From Myxococcales bacterium (GTDB lineage: Bacteria; Myxococcota_A; Bradymonadia; Bradymonadales; GCA-2716585), in assembly GCA_002716585.1 (NCBI GenBank), contig PBBL01000081.1, positions 62,001 to 126,000 on the forward strand: a DNA stretch of 64,000 nt, given 5' to 3'. The notes beneath the pieces were generated by a model, which did not search any database, had not been told where the DNA came from, and saw nothing but the letters and a program-made list of their open reading frames with translations. Every line of letters starts with the position of its first letter. The stretch's first letter is position 1. The position numbers and the translations under genes are program-made. Shown here piece by piece: positions 31,286 through 39,263 of this stretch.

Positions 31286-31307
31286 TTTGGTGTTGGAGAT
31301 CCTGCAG

Positions 31308-31529
31308 ATGAACAGTCGCAGCTACCTTTACGACGTCTTGAGCCTCATGTTGGTGCTCGGGAGCTTGTTCTTCTTCTACCAATCCACCCAGTTCTTGATC
31401 GGGAAGGACTACGTCGCCGCGGGGCTGACGACGCTCATCGGGATCCTCGTGATCAAGATCGGCGTGGAGCTGGGCAAACTGGCGCTCCTGACGCGGCGCC
31501 ACGAACGCGACGCCGAACACAAGCGATGA
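31308..31529 (+). CDS. Small two-helix membrane protein
   Basis: 73 residues with two hydrophobic helices (VLSLMLVLGSLFFFYQSTQF; AAGLTTLIGILVIKIGVELG) and a basic tail. The ATG at 31308 is preceded by GGAGATCCTGCAG; an upstream GTG at 31287 is in frame. The stop overlaps the PPIase start by 4 bp (ATGA), which implies translational coupling. The function is unknown. Confidence 0.62.
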   Translation: MNSRSYLYDVLSLMLVLGSLFFFYQSTQFLIGKDYVAAGLTTLIGILVIKIGVELGKLALLTRRHERDAEHKR

Positions 31530-32566
31530 ACCTCACCATCAAGACAGCCTGTATCGGCCTGCTGAGCGCCCTCTGTCTGAGCGGGTGCGCGGATCTCAAC
31601 GAGGAGAAGCGCGAAGCGCAGCGCGAGCACTTCAAGGCGATGCTCGACGCCTCGGCTCCCCCCAAGCGGGTCGTCGCGACGGTCAACGGGCGGCCCATCA
31701 GCGCGTCGGCGCTTGAGGAGCTGGCCCGACTCCGCGTGGGCGCGACCACCCGCGAGCTGCTCGACGAGCTGATCGACGCCGAGCTGCGTTACCAGGAGGG
31801 GCTGGAGGCGGGCTACGGGGACGACGCCGCGATGCGGGAGCTTCACGCGCGGTTGATGGTCCAGCAGATGCTCAAGGAGCGCGCGCTTGACGAGGTCGGT
31901 GAGGAGGACATCGACCCGGAGCGGGTCGAGATGTTCTACAAGAAGCGGGAGGGGTGGTACTACGCCCCGGTGACGCGGGTCGTCGATCACATCCTGATCA
32001 TGCCCTCATCGGGGAAGTGGAACCTCCGCAAAGAGGCCGACACGATCCCGAGGGAGGTGTACGCCAAGGCCAACGCCATCGCCCAGAAGTTGAGGAAGCG
32101 CCTCGGCGACGCGAAGGCGTCGGAGTACGACAGGGACACGATCCAGAAGCTGGCTGAGGAGCTGGCCGAGTCGGCGCCCGAGGAGCTGGAGGTCAAGGCC
32201 GAGTTTGTTCTGAAGACCCCCCGGCGCAGCGTGGGGCTGCCAGGAACCCGGGGCTACAAGCCGGGGATGGTCGAGCCCTTCACGGAAGGGGTCTTCGGTA
32301 CGCCGCTCGGTGAGATCTCCTCGCCGGTGCGCACCATCTTCGGCTCACACGTCGTGTTTGTGCGCTTTGAGCGCCCCGAGCGGCGGAGGCCGCTGTCGGA
32401 GTTTGAGGACAGCTTCCGCGGGATCCTGGTGGGCAGGGACAGGCGGAGGCTGGGGGAGCAGATCATCCCCGCGGCGAGCCGCGACGCGGAGATCAAGGTC
32501 AACTACGATCCGCTCTCACAGCTCAACCGCGCGCCCGGCGGTGGCGGAGGCGACGCGCCTCAGTGA
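31526..32566 (+). CDS. PpiC-type (parvulin-like) peptidyl-prolyl isomerase lipoprotein
   Basis: 346 residues. A lipoprotein signal ends in LSGC. A SurA/PrsA-like N-terminal helical region follows (VVATVNGRPISASALEELAR; RELLDELIDAELRYQEGLEA), then a parvulin-type region with VDHILIMPSS and IFGSHVVFVRFER. A Gly-rich tail closes it. Such proteins fold or chaperone exported proteins. It has no ribosome-binding site of its own and overlaps the preceding gene by 4 bp. It converges on the PDZ lipoprotein, with a 7-bp overlap of the ends. Confidence 0.82.
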   Translation: MNLTIKTACIGLLSALCLSGCADLNEEKREAQREHFKAMLDASAPPKRVVATVNGRPISASALEELARLRVGATTRELLDELIDAELRYQEGLEAGYGDDAAMRELHARLMVQQMLKERALDEVGEEDIDPERVEMFYKKREGWYYAPVTRVVDHILIMPSSGKWNLRKEADTIPREVYAKANAIAQKLRKRLGDAKASEYDRDTIQKLAEELAESAPEELEVKAEFVLKTPRRSVGLPGTRGYKPGMVEPFTEGVFGTPLGEISSPVRTIFGSHVVFVRFERPERRRPLSEFEDSFRGILVGRDRRRLGEQIIPAASRDAEIKVNYDPLSQLNRAPGGGGGDAPQ

Positions 32567-33177
32567 GCCCCGGCGACGGCCCACGACATGGACACGGGCT
32601 CGCCCTTGCGCAGGACGTTGATCTGGACCTTGTCGCAGGTCTTGAGGCTCTCCCAGGCGGCCATGTAGTCCTCGGGGCGGACGATGGCGCGCTCGTTGAC
32701 CGCGACCACGATGTCCCCCTGCTCAAGGATCCCCTTGAGGTGCCTGCCCGTGGGCGAGAACCCGACCACCTTGTAGCCGATGAAGCGGCTCCCCTCGAAG
32801 GCCGGCTGCACGTTGACGAGCTTGAGCGCGTAGCGCGGCCCGTTCTTGATGAAGCGGTCGAGGGTCTTGCGGTGTATGGAGGTCGCGTCCGCCTTCTCCT
32901 GGACGGGCTCGACGGGCAGATCCTTCACGGCGCCCGGCGCCGCGGCGGGGCGGTAGCCTTCAACGAGCTTGGGGCCCTTCGGCAGGGGCTTGTCCTCGAA
33001 GAACATCTCCCCTTCGGCAGGTGGGCGGTTGAGCGGCTTCTCGGCCTGCTCGTTGTCCTGCCCTTGGGGCGAGACGTGAGAGGTCGCGCAGGCGCTGAGG
33101 GCGAAGGCCCCCGCCAGCAGGAAGCCCGTGATGAGGCGAGCGATCTGGTATTTTCTTTGAGGAATCAGAGATCTCAT
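32560..33177 (-). CDS. PDZ-domain lipoprotein
   Basis: 205 residues. The signal peptide has lipobox LSAC. A Pro/Lys-rich linker leads to a C-terminal PDZ-like domain (YKVVGFSPTGRHLKGILEQG; then DIVVAVNERAIVRPEDYMAA) similar to the PDZ of type II secretion GspC or of HtrA-like proteins, but with no protease part. It may bind C-termini of periplasmic proteins. The start at 33177 has GGAG upstream; the frame extends to 33393, across a candidate promoter, so the longer version is unlikely. Confidence 0.75.
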   Translation of the reverse strand: MRSLIPQRKYQIARLITGFLLAGAFALSACATSHVSPQGQDNEQAEKPLNRPPAEGEMFFEDKPLPKGPKLVEGYRPAAAPGAVKDLPVEPVQEKADATSIHRKTLDRFIKNGPRYALKLVNVQPAFEGSRFIGYKVVGFSPTGRHLKGILEQGDIVVAVNERAIVRPEDYMAAWESLKTCDKVQINVLRKGEPVSMSWAVAGAH

Positions 33178-33232
33178 GCGAAGCTCCGTCTTGGAATGTT
33201 CGCCGCCTTCCCTGGATGGCACGGCTGGGCGT

Positions 33233-33260
33233 AGTATCGAGCGGATGCTCGCCGGGTCAA
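33233..33260 (-). promoter_or_regulatory. Candidate promoter of the PDZ lipoprotein
   Basis: On the minus strand, TTGACC (33260-33255) and GATACT (33238-33233) are 16 bp apart. Transcription would begin near 33226, about 50 bases before the start codon. Confidence 0.38.
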
Positions 33261-33309
33261 GAAAAGGGTTGAGTCTGCGGCGGATCGATGAGAACACTGG
33301 ATGACAGAC

Positions 33310-33338
33310 TTGGAGTGACATGACGGGTCTGATATGAG
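33310..33338 (+). promoter_or_regulatory. Candidate promoter of the periplasmic TPR gene
   Basis: TTGGAG (33310-33315) and TATGAG (33333-33338) have a 17-bp spacer. The predicted start (about 33345) coincides with the first base of a hairpin. Confidence 0.38.
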
Positions 33339-33344
33339 ACTCAG

Positions 33345-33365
33345 GGCGCCTGAACACCAGGCGCC
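33345..33365 (+). promoter_or_regulatory. 5' leader hairpin
   Basis: GGCGCCTG and CAGGCGCC form an 8-bp perfect stem with loop AACAC. The hairpin would be the extreme 5' end of the mRNA if the promoter call is right. It ends 10 bp before GGAGG, the ribosome-binding site of the following gene. Confidence 0.45.
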
Positions 33366-33381
33366 TCACTTCGGAGGGACC

Positions 33382-34605
33382 ATGTCGAAGCAACTACTCA
33401 CTTTCCCACGACCAATGAGGTCGATCCTGGCCACGACGGCCGCTGTGGGACTGGCCGTTGGGCTCTGGAGCTCCGATGTTGCCGCCCAGGAGGTCAATCA
33501 GTGGGAGCGCTACAAGGGCGACTGCGAGTTTGTCCTCAAGGCGCCGGACCGCTACCCGCTCAACTCCATTCAGGAGTGCGTCATGCTCTGGGAGCAGTAC
33601 AAGGACGTCGCTCCCCTCTCTCCCGATGAGCGGTCGATCTTCGCGCGCGGCCCGAGCTGGCTGTTCATCTACGGCGACAAGAACCAGAAGTTCATCGCCC
33701 AGAACGCCCTCAACCGCCTCGACAAGCCCAAGGCGCTCGTCTTCGACCCGGAGATCGGCTGGCGAGATCCCAACCTCGGGCAGTCCCTCGAAGACTTCAT
33801 CGAGCCCGGCGGCAAGTACCTCGAAGAGCTGGACCCGATCCACACACGCAAGTACAGCCGCCGCACCATGACCCGGGCCAACCGGGCCAACACCGCCGGC
33901 TACCGCTTCTACAAAGACAAGCGCTACCTGGCCGCCATCGAGAAGTTCCGCGAGTCCCTCGACATCTACCCCTGGCACGTCAAGGCGAAGTTCAACCTCG
34001 CCTGCAACCTCGCCATCGTGGGTGACGCCGACGGCGCCCTCCGCCACCTCCAGGAGCTGCGGGCCTGGGAAGGGCTCGAAGCCCGCGAGGCCTTCGAGCG
34101 GGCGCGCTTCGACAAGGACTTCGAGCGCCTCCATGATGACAAGCGCTTCCGCAGGCTCGTCGGGCTCGTCCGCCTCCAGATCCTCGACGGCACGTCCGGC
34201 GGAGGCACGGAGCAGGTCAACCGGATCTACGCGACCTTCCGCAAGCGGCTGATGCCCATCTCCCAGTTTGGCGTGGACCGGCACATCCGCAGCCGCCCCT
34301 TCATCTACTACCGTGAGGGGTACGAGGCGCAGGCCGAGATGGCTCGCCTCATCGTCGCCAACATCCGCACCGCCAAGAAAAAGATCACCTGGGACTCCCC
34401 GTTCGACCTGATCGTCGTCTGGGGCGACCCCACCGCTGCCGAGAAGGCTGAGGTGAGCGGGCCCCTCGTCCAGGGTGAGCCTCAGGAGGAGGACGCCCTC
34501 AGCGCCGAGGATCTGGCTGGCAAGGCCGAAGAGGCCAAGGGCAAGGCCGAGGAGAGCAGCGAGAAGCTCACCGAGGAGACCGCCCCCCCCGGCGAGGGCG
34601 AGTGA
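33382..34605 (+). CDS. Exported TPR-containing protein
   Basis: 407 residues. A Sec signal peptide (SILATTAAVGLAVGLWSS, cleavage near DVAAQ) is followed by a region of unknown fold. TPR units come next (NTAGYRFYKDKRYLAAIEKF and WHVKAKFNLACNLAIVGDAD), then a C-terminal Glu/Lys/Ala-rich tail. GGAGG six bases before the ATG fixes the start. Third codon positions lean to C (CTC, GCC, ATC, GAC) more than in neighbouring genes, which may reflect high expression. It is flanked on both sides by hairpins sharing a 14-base sequence. Confidence 0.8.
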   Translation: MSKQLLTFPRPMRSILATTAAVGLAVGLWSSDVAAQEVNQWERYKGDCEFVLKAPDRYPLNSIQECVMLWEQYKDVAPLSPDERSIFARGPSWLFIYGDKNQKFIAQNALNRLDKPKALVFDPEIGWRDPNLGQSLEDFIEPGGKYLEELDPIHTRKYSRRTMTRANRANTAGYRFYKDKRYLAAIEKFRESLDIYPWHVKAKFNLACNLAIVGDADGALRHLQELRAWEGLEAREAFERARFDKDFERLHDDKRFRRLVGLVRLQILDGTSGGGTEQVNRIYATFRKRLMPISQFGVDRHIRSRPFIYYREGYEAQAEMARLIVANIRTAKKKITWDSPFDLIVVWGDPTAAEKAEVSGPLVQGEPQEEDALSAEDLAGKAEEAKGKAEESSEKLTEETAPPGEGE

Positions 34606-34677
34606 CGCCCCCACCCTCCTCGCCTCCCGCTCCCTCCCCCCTCTCGCTCGCATCCTCACCCCACACCATCTGAACGC

Positions 34678-34712
34678 ACCAGGCGCCTCAACTTTCCCAC
34701 GAGGCGTCTGGT
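34678..34712 (+). terminator. Hairpin after the exported TPR gene
   Basis: ACCAGGCGCCTC and GAGGCGTCTGGT pair over 12 bp with one G-U pair and an 11-base loop. No T-run follows, so it may be a Rho-assisted or stabilising 3' hairpin. The rest of 34606-34789 carries no gene. Confidence 0.5.
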
Positions 34713-34789
34713 AACGTGACAGCACCAATAAAATCGCCCATGATGGGCTGGTCCCATGTCGGACACTCGGGTGTGAACACGGAGCAGGT

Positions 34790-36310
34790 ATGATTGGTGG
34801 ACTGACCTACGTCCCGCTGAGCGACATCGGCGTACAGCGTGAAGAGAACCAGGACTATCAGGGACATGACCTGACCCCTCAGGGGTTCCTGTTTATCGTC
34901 GCGGATGGGATGGGGGGGCATGCAGGTGGAGCGACCGCCAGTCAGATGGCGGTCAACCACACCCGCAGAGCCTTCAGCGTGATGGAGCCGGATAAGCCGG
35001 TCGGGGCGCTCAAGGACTCGATCCAGATCGCGAACCGGGCCGTCTGGAGCATGGCCGCGCAGCGGCCCGAGCTTCACGGCATGGGGAGCACCATCGTCGC
35101 CCTGCTCGTCCAGGAGCGCTGCGCCTACATCGCCCACGTGGGCGACAGCCGCATCTACCTGCTCCGCGACCACAAGCTGCATCAGCTGACGAAGGACCAC
35201 ACCATGGTCCAACGCCTCGTGGACGAAGGGGTCATCGCGCCCGAGCAGGCCGAGCATCACCAGAAGTCGCACATCCTGAATCGCTCGCTCGGGGGCAAGA
35301 ACTGGGTGGAGGTGGACGCCCGTGAGGAGCCCATCGAGCTACAGGAGGGCGACATCTTCCTCCTCTGCTCCGATGGGCTGACCGGGCTCGTGGATGACGA
35401 CGAGATCGGTCGGATCCTGGTTCACACCGAGCTTCACCAGGCGGCTCGGATCCTGGTGGATGAGGCCAACGCCCGCGGCGGCTTCGACAACACGACCATC
35501 GCGCTTGTGCGCATCGACTCCCTGCCGCTCGATGTTCGGGTCAGGTCGTCCTACCCACCTCCTGAGATGTTCGAGCCGCCGGTCAAGCCGACCCCGAAGG
35601 CCGAGGAGCCCGAAGCGCTGGACGGCTCCGAACCCGAGCCCGAGCCCGATGAAGCGACCTCGGAAGTTGAGGAGGCCGAGGAGGGCGCCGCCGAGCCGAG
35701 CGATGACGCGGCCGACGTCTCCGAGGAGGACGCTTCTGAGGAGGACGCCGCGGACGACAGCGAAGCCTCCAAGGAAGATCCACGGGGCTGGTTTCAGGGC
35801 GATGAGCCCGTAGCTGGTGAGGGTGACGAGGAGGCGTCGAGCGATGCGGCGCCTGATGAGGCCAGCGAGGAGGCCGAGGACGCCAAGCAGTCGGACGAGG
35901 GTGGGTCGGTGCCTGATGAGGGCGTCGAGGCGCCTGAGGAGGGCGCTGAGGCGCTTGAAGGGGATGAGGCGGCCGCCGCCGACGAGGCTGACGTCTCGGA
36001 GGATCCCTCAGATTCAGGTGATGGTGAGGAGGAGCTCGATGAGTCGCCCCTCGTGGGCCGCCTGCCCCCGCAGGTGTCCAGCGAGCCGATCGACGATGAT
36101 GGGGTCGGGTCGTACCGCGTCACGAAGCTCCGTGAGGGGATGCCAGCGCTGCTCTACACCCGCCCCTCCTTCCCCAGACTCACAGAGCCCGAGCCGCCAC
36201 CGGCCATGTCGACCGGGACGATGCTCCTGATCCTCGTCATGGGGTTGAGCGCGGGGTTGCTGTTGGGCTTTGTCCTGGCGCAGACGTTGAATAAAGCCCC
36301 GATGCCCTGA
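34790..36310 (+). CDS. PP2C-type Ser/Thr phosphatase with acidic linker and C-terminal membrane anchor
   Basis: 506 residues. The N-terminal 245 residues form a PP2C (PPM) phosphatase domain: VQREENQD, VADGMGGHAGG, YIAHVGDSRIYL, LCSDGLTGLVDDDE and GGFDNTTIAL, with the metal-binding Asp residues present. About 200 residues dominated by Glu, Asp, Ala and Ser follow. A terminal transmembrane helix is at about 472-497 (LLILVMGLSAGLLLGFVLAQ). The catalytic domain thus faces the cytoplasm at the end of a long flexible acidic tether. It is the natural antagonist of the Ser/Thr kinases encoded here. Confidence 0.93.
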   Translation: MIGGLTYVPLSDIGVQREENQDYQGHDLTPQGFLFIVADGMGGHAGGATASQMAVNHTRRAFSVMEPDKPVGALKDSIQIANRAVWSMAAQRPELHGMGSTIVALLVQERCAYIAHVGDSRIYLLRDHKLHQLTKDHTMVQRLVDEGVIAPEQAEHHQKSHILNRSLGGKNWVEVDAREEPIELQEGDIFLLCSDGLTGLVDDDEIGRILVHTELHQAARILVDEANARGGFDNTTIALVRIDSLPLDVRVRSSYPPPEMFEPPVKPTPKAEEPEALDGSEPEPEPDEATSEVEEAEEGAAEPSDDAADVSEEDASEEDAADDSEASKEDPRGWFQGDEPVAGEGDEEASSDAAPDEASEEAEDAKQSDEGGSVPDEGVEAPEEGAEALEGDEAAAADEADVSEDPSDSGDGEEELDESPLVGRLPPQVSSEPIDDDGVGSYRVTKLREGMPALLYTRPSFPRLTEPEPPPAMSTGTMLLILVMGLSAGLLLGFVLAQTLNKAPMP

Positions 36311-36349
36311 GGTGCAGGGCGGTGAGCCGAGCTGCCCACGCGGGCGGCG

Positions 36350-36363
36350 GTTCACATGTGAAC
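36350..36363. promoter_or_regulatory. Palindrome upstream of the sigma factor gene
   Basis: GTTCACATGTGAAC is a perfect 14-bp palindrome 51 bp before the ATG. Its spacing suits an operator. Its right end supplies a GAAC, which is also the -35 core of many ECF promoters. It differs from parS. Confidence 0.4.
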
Positions 36364-36414
36364 AATCGCCTGTAAGCTGGCCTCGCGCGGCGCGTTGAGC
36401 CATACGGGAGACCG

Positions 36415-37038
36415 ATGACGGGAGACGCAGGTCGAACACTCTCGCTCGAAGAAGAGCGGGCGTTGGTGGAGCGTTTGAAGAGCGGGGACACGTCCGCGCT
36501 CAACGGCCTCTGGCATGCCTACGCCCGAGTGATCTACGCGTCGATCGTCTTCCCGCGGCTCCCGAACCGGGACATGGCCGAAGAGGTGGTGCAGAACACC
36601 TTCCTCAAGGCGGTGGAGCGCATTGAGAGCTACCAGTGGCAGGAGCACGGGATCCTGCCCTGGCTCAAGACGATCGCGCGGAACCTGAGCATGGACGTGC
36701 ACCGTCGCCACAAGCGCGCGGAGCGGTTCAGCAAGGGGTACACGCAGCACATGGAGGTCGCCGAGTCGGAGCAGCTCGCGACGCAGCGCCCCGATCGGGC
36801 GTTGATGGAGCAGGAGCGGCTCCAGCAGACACGCGAGCGGGTTCGCGCCGTCCTGGATGGCGGGAAGCTCAACGCGCGTTACCATAAGGCGATTGAGCTG
36901 CGCCTGTTTCAGGAGCTTGAGCGGGAGCAGTGCGCGGAGATCATGGGGGTCAAGGTCGGCACCTTCGATGTGCTCTTTCACCGAGCGGTGAAGCGGTTCG
37001 AGGCCCTGTACACGAAGACCTACGGCGCTCCAGAGTGA
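36415..37038 (+). CDS. ECF-type RNA polymerase sigma factor
   Basis: 207 residues. Region 2 is recognisable in LVERLKSGDTSALNGLWHAY and AEEVVQNTFLKAVE, with WLKTIARNLSMDVHRR as 2.4-like. Region 4 is near the C-terminus (AIELRLFQELEREQCAEIMG; TFDVLFHRAVKRFEAL). GGGAGA precedes the ATG. The next gene, 16 bp on, encodes a single-pass membrane protein in the usual anti-sigma position. The signal sensed is unknown. Confidence 0.9.
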   Translation: MTGDAGRTLSLEEERALVERLKSGDTSALNGLWHAYARVIYASIVFPRLPNRDMAEEVVQNTFLKAVERIESYQWQEHGILPWLKTIARNLSMDVHRRHKRAERFSKGYTQHMEVAESEQLATQRPDRALMEQERLQQTRERVRAVLDGGKLNARYHKAIELRLFQELEREQCAEIMGVKVGTFDVLFHRAVKRFEALYTKTYGAPE

Positions 37039-37054
37039 CGCCAGGGAGCTTCTG

Positions 37055-37972
37055 ATGAGTGAGCGACGATCAAAACCTGAACAGGACGAGCTGGACGCCA
37101 TCCAGGCGGAGCTGGAGGCGCTCGGAGAGGATCTGTCCGACGATCTGATGGACGAGCTGGCGCTCGCGGAGCGTCTGGCGTCGGAGGTGGATGAGGTCCC
37201 CGATGAGCGTCTTTACGGTGAAGCTCCCCCGGAGCGCCTCGATGGGTTGACCGCGCTGCGCCTTCACGGCCCGGCGTCACAGCTCACGGACGACCGCTCG
37301 GAGGCCCTGCTTCAAGGGATCCACGCGGCGCTGTCCGGTGACGGCGTCGCCCTGGAGCTCAACGAACAGGGCGAAGGCCCTGCGTCACCCGAGGAGCGCC
37401 GCGACGCGCAGCTCCTCGGTCAGGTGCTGGACGCGTGGCGACAAGGCCCGCAGGCGGTCGCCGATCTCCCCGAGTCGCCTCCCGAGCAGCTTGAGCGGCT
37501 GGAAGGGCCGATGCTCGGGATGCACCTCATCCGCGGGGTGGGGCCTGAGGCGGCGTGGTCCGCCGAGCGGTCCGAAGCGCTTTGGGAGAAGACCCGAGGC
37601 GAGCTGCCTGGCTCCTCGAAGGGCGGGGAGGTGATCGATCTGTCGGCGCGCTTCAGGCGCAACGCCATGTTCGCGACCTTGTTCGCGGCTGCGGCGGCGG
37701 TGCTCCTGGTCTGCGCCAGCGGGGTGATCTTCCAGATGGGCGCCGAGCTGGAGCCGACCTCCTCACCGACCGCCTCTCGGAGCGTCGCCCAGGTCGAACT
37801 CCTCGACGCGGAGGAGGAGCTGGCGCGTGTCGAAGCCGACGCCCTCAAGACGCTCCTCGCGGCCCGTGAGCTGAAGAGCGGCCCGGAGGGTGACCATTAC
37901 CTTCGCGCGGTGAGGATGGCCCGACACCGGGCGATCCAGGCGCGAACGCAGGCGCGTGAGCGGAGGCTCTGA
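37055..37972 (+). CDS. Candidate transmembrane anti-sigma factor
   Basis: 305 residues. A long acidic cytoplasmic N-terminus rich in Glu, Leu and Asp precedes one transmembrane helix at about 208-228 (FATLFAAAAAVLLVCASGVI) and a short extracytoplasmic helical tail. No ZAS (HxxxCxxC) motif is present, so it would be an atypical anti-sigma; the assignment rests on position and topology. AGGGAG lies before the ATG. Confidence 0.55.
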   Translation: MSERRSKPEQDELDAIQAELEALGEDLSDDLMDELALAERLASEVDEVPDERLYGEAPPERLDGLTALRLHGPASQLTDDRSEALLQGIHAALSGDGVALELNEQGEGPASPEERRDAQLLGQVLDAWRQGPQAVADLPESPPEQLERLEGPMLGMHLIRGVGPEAAWSAERSEALWEKTRGELPGSSKGGEVIDLSARFRRNAMFATLFAAAAAVLLVCASGVIFQMGAELEPTSSPTASRSVAQVELLDAEEELARVEADALKTLLAARELKSGPEGDHYLRAVRMARHRAIQARTQARERRL

Positions 37973-37976
37973 GATC

Positions 37977-38576
37977 ATGATCGGCGTCCAAGCACAACAA
38001 CCCAGGCTGTCCCTCTGGCGAGCCCGCGCGGCGGTGGCGCTCCTCGCGCTCACGCTGGCGTTCTCAGGGTGGGCGGGTTGTGCCTCGGAGGCGCCTCGCC
38101 CGCTCCCGGAGTCGCCAGGCTACAGCGATCAGGAGCGGACGGCGGCGCTGATGTCGATGTCGGTCGGGTTCCACAAGCGGGCTGACCTCGCGCTCGCCGA
38201 AGGGAAGCGCGACGAGGCCAAGGCCGAGATCGCGCGCCTGCTGGAGCACTGCGTCGAGTACAACGTGCGAACCCCGGATGGGTACGACGTCTTGTTTGAC
38301 GCGGCGACGCGGCTGTCTCGCATGCACGTCGAGGACAACGAACTCGCGGAGGCGGAGAAGGCCGCGCAGCGGGCGCTGGCGCGCGGAGAGGGCGCCCCCC
38401 CGAGCCTGTTCCTGGGCTACCTGCACCAGGCGCTGGCCGATGTCCTTGAGAAGAAGGGCGACGCGCGCGGGGCCGTGGATCAGCATGGGGCCGCGATCAC
38501 GATCTTCAAGGCGATCCTGGACGAGCGCCCCCCCGCGCCGCGAGAGACGCCTGACACCGGCGGAGCCCAGCCATGA
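37977..38576 (+). CDS. Lipoprotein with TPR-like helices
   Basis: 199 residues. The signal ends in WAGCAS. The mature part has TPR-like helices (GYDVLFDAATRLSRMHVEDN and AEKAAQRALARGEGA) and a Pro-rich end. It starts 4 bases after the anti-sigma stop and overlaps the next lipoprotein start by 4 bp, so all four genes form one operon. It may transmit an envelope signal to the anti-sigma, or be a target of the regulon. Confidence 0.7.
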   Translation: MIGVQAQQPRLSLWRARAAVALLALTLAFSGWAGCASEAPRPLPESPGYSDQERTAALMSMSVGFHKRADLALAEGKRDEAKAEIARLLEHCVEYNVRTPDGYDVLFDAATRLSRMHVEDNELAEAEKAAQRALARGEGAPPSLFLGYLHQALADVLEKKGDARGAVDQHGAAITIFKAILDERPPAPRETPDTGGAQP

Positions 38577-39076
38577 ACCGAAAGACGATGTGGGTGGCGA
38601 CGCTGGTGTGCGCGCTCTCGGTGGGGTGTGGTGGCGCGATGAAGGCCAACCGCGCCGAGGAGAAGGTTGAGGAGGCCAGGGAGAAGAAGCGCGAGTCCTC
38701 CGGGCCTGAAGAGACGGGCAGCGCTCCGTCGATCAAGGCGCGTCCGTCCCAGGCGGAGGCGATCGACGTGGAGAGCAGCGGCTTCGAGGGCGACACCTTC
38801 GATGAGGACGAAGACGAGGTCCGCGAGGAGGTTGATGGGCTCGTCGCGGAGCTTGAGCAGCTGCTTGAGCATGAGGCGCTCCAGGGCCCGAAGGGGAAGG
38901 CCCCACGGGGCTGTCAGGAGGTGTGCGAGGTGAGCGAGGCGATCTGCGAGTCGTCCGGCAGGATCTGCGACATCTCTGAAGCGAACCCCTCCGACGCCTA
39001 CATCCACGACCGGTGCCGCTGGTCGGAGAGAGAGTGCCGCGACGCCAACTCGCGCTGCTCGGTGTGTGAGCCATAA
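38573..39076 (+). CDS. Small lipoprotein with Cys-rich C-terminus
   Basis: 167 residues. The signal ends in LSVGC. A charged Glu/Lys/Arg coiled segment and an acidic stretch follow. The C-terminal 60 residues hold eight cysteines (CQEVCEVSEAICESSGRIC and later), suggesting a compact disulfide domain. The ATGA overlap with the preceding gene implies coupling. It is the last gene of the sigma operon. No family is recognised. Confidence 0.7.
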   Translation: MNRKTMWVATLVCALSVGCGGAMKANRAEEKVEEAREKKRESSGPEETGSAPSIKARPSQAEAIDVESSGFEGDTFDEDEDEVREEVDGLVAELEQLLEHEALQGPKGKAPRGCQEVCEVSEAICESSGRICDISEANPSDAYIHDRCRWSERECRDANSRCSVCEP

Positions 39077-39090
39077 CCGCCGCGGTTATG
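39072..39090 (+). terminator. Hairpin overlapping the operon's last stop
   Basis: CATAACCGC and GCGGTTATG form a 9-bp stem around one base. It covers the TAA stop at 39074 and runs directly into parS site 5. No T-run is present. Confidence 0.35.
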
Positions 39091-39104
39091 TTTCACGTGA
39101 AACG
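39089..39104. other. parS: parS site 5
   Basis: TGTTTCACGTGAAACG carries the intact core. It lies in the 187-bp gap between the sigma operon and the kinase-ATPase gene. Confidence 0.88.
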
Positions 39105-39227
39105 AAATTCAACCAACAGATGACAGCGAGCGACCCCCTTTTTCCGGTTCATGGAAGCGAGGGGAGGGGTGTGTTCGCTCGGAGACGTTTCGTTTTGTCA
39201 CGGTGGGACCATCGTCAGGTGGCGTGG

Positions 39228-39249
39228 TATAGTCTGTCGAGTACGACAG
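39228..39249 (+). promoter_or_regulatory. -10-like box with adjacent inverted repeat
   Basis: TATAGT (39228-39233) is followed at once by CTGTCG-AGTA-CGACAG (39234-39249), a 6-bp inverted repeat. The repeat would fall over the transcription start and could be an operator. The -35 position (GGGACC, 17-bp spacer) is weak. Confidence 0.32.
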
Positions 39250-39263
39250 CGTGAGGTGGTTCC

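Noticed and set aside
36350-36363. GTTCACATGTGAAC as a possible parS site
   Set aside because: The core differs from GTTTCACGTGAAAC at several positions, so it is treated as a likely operator instead.
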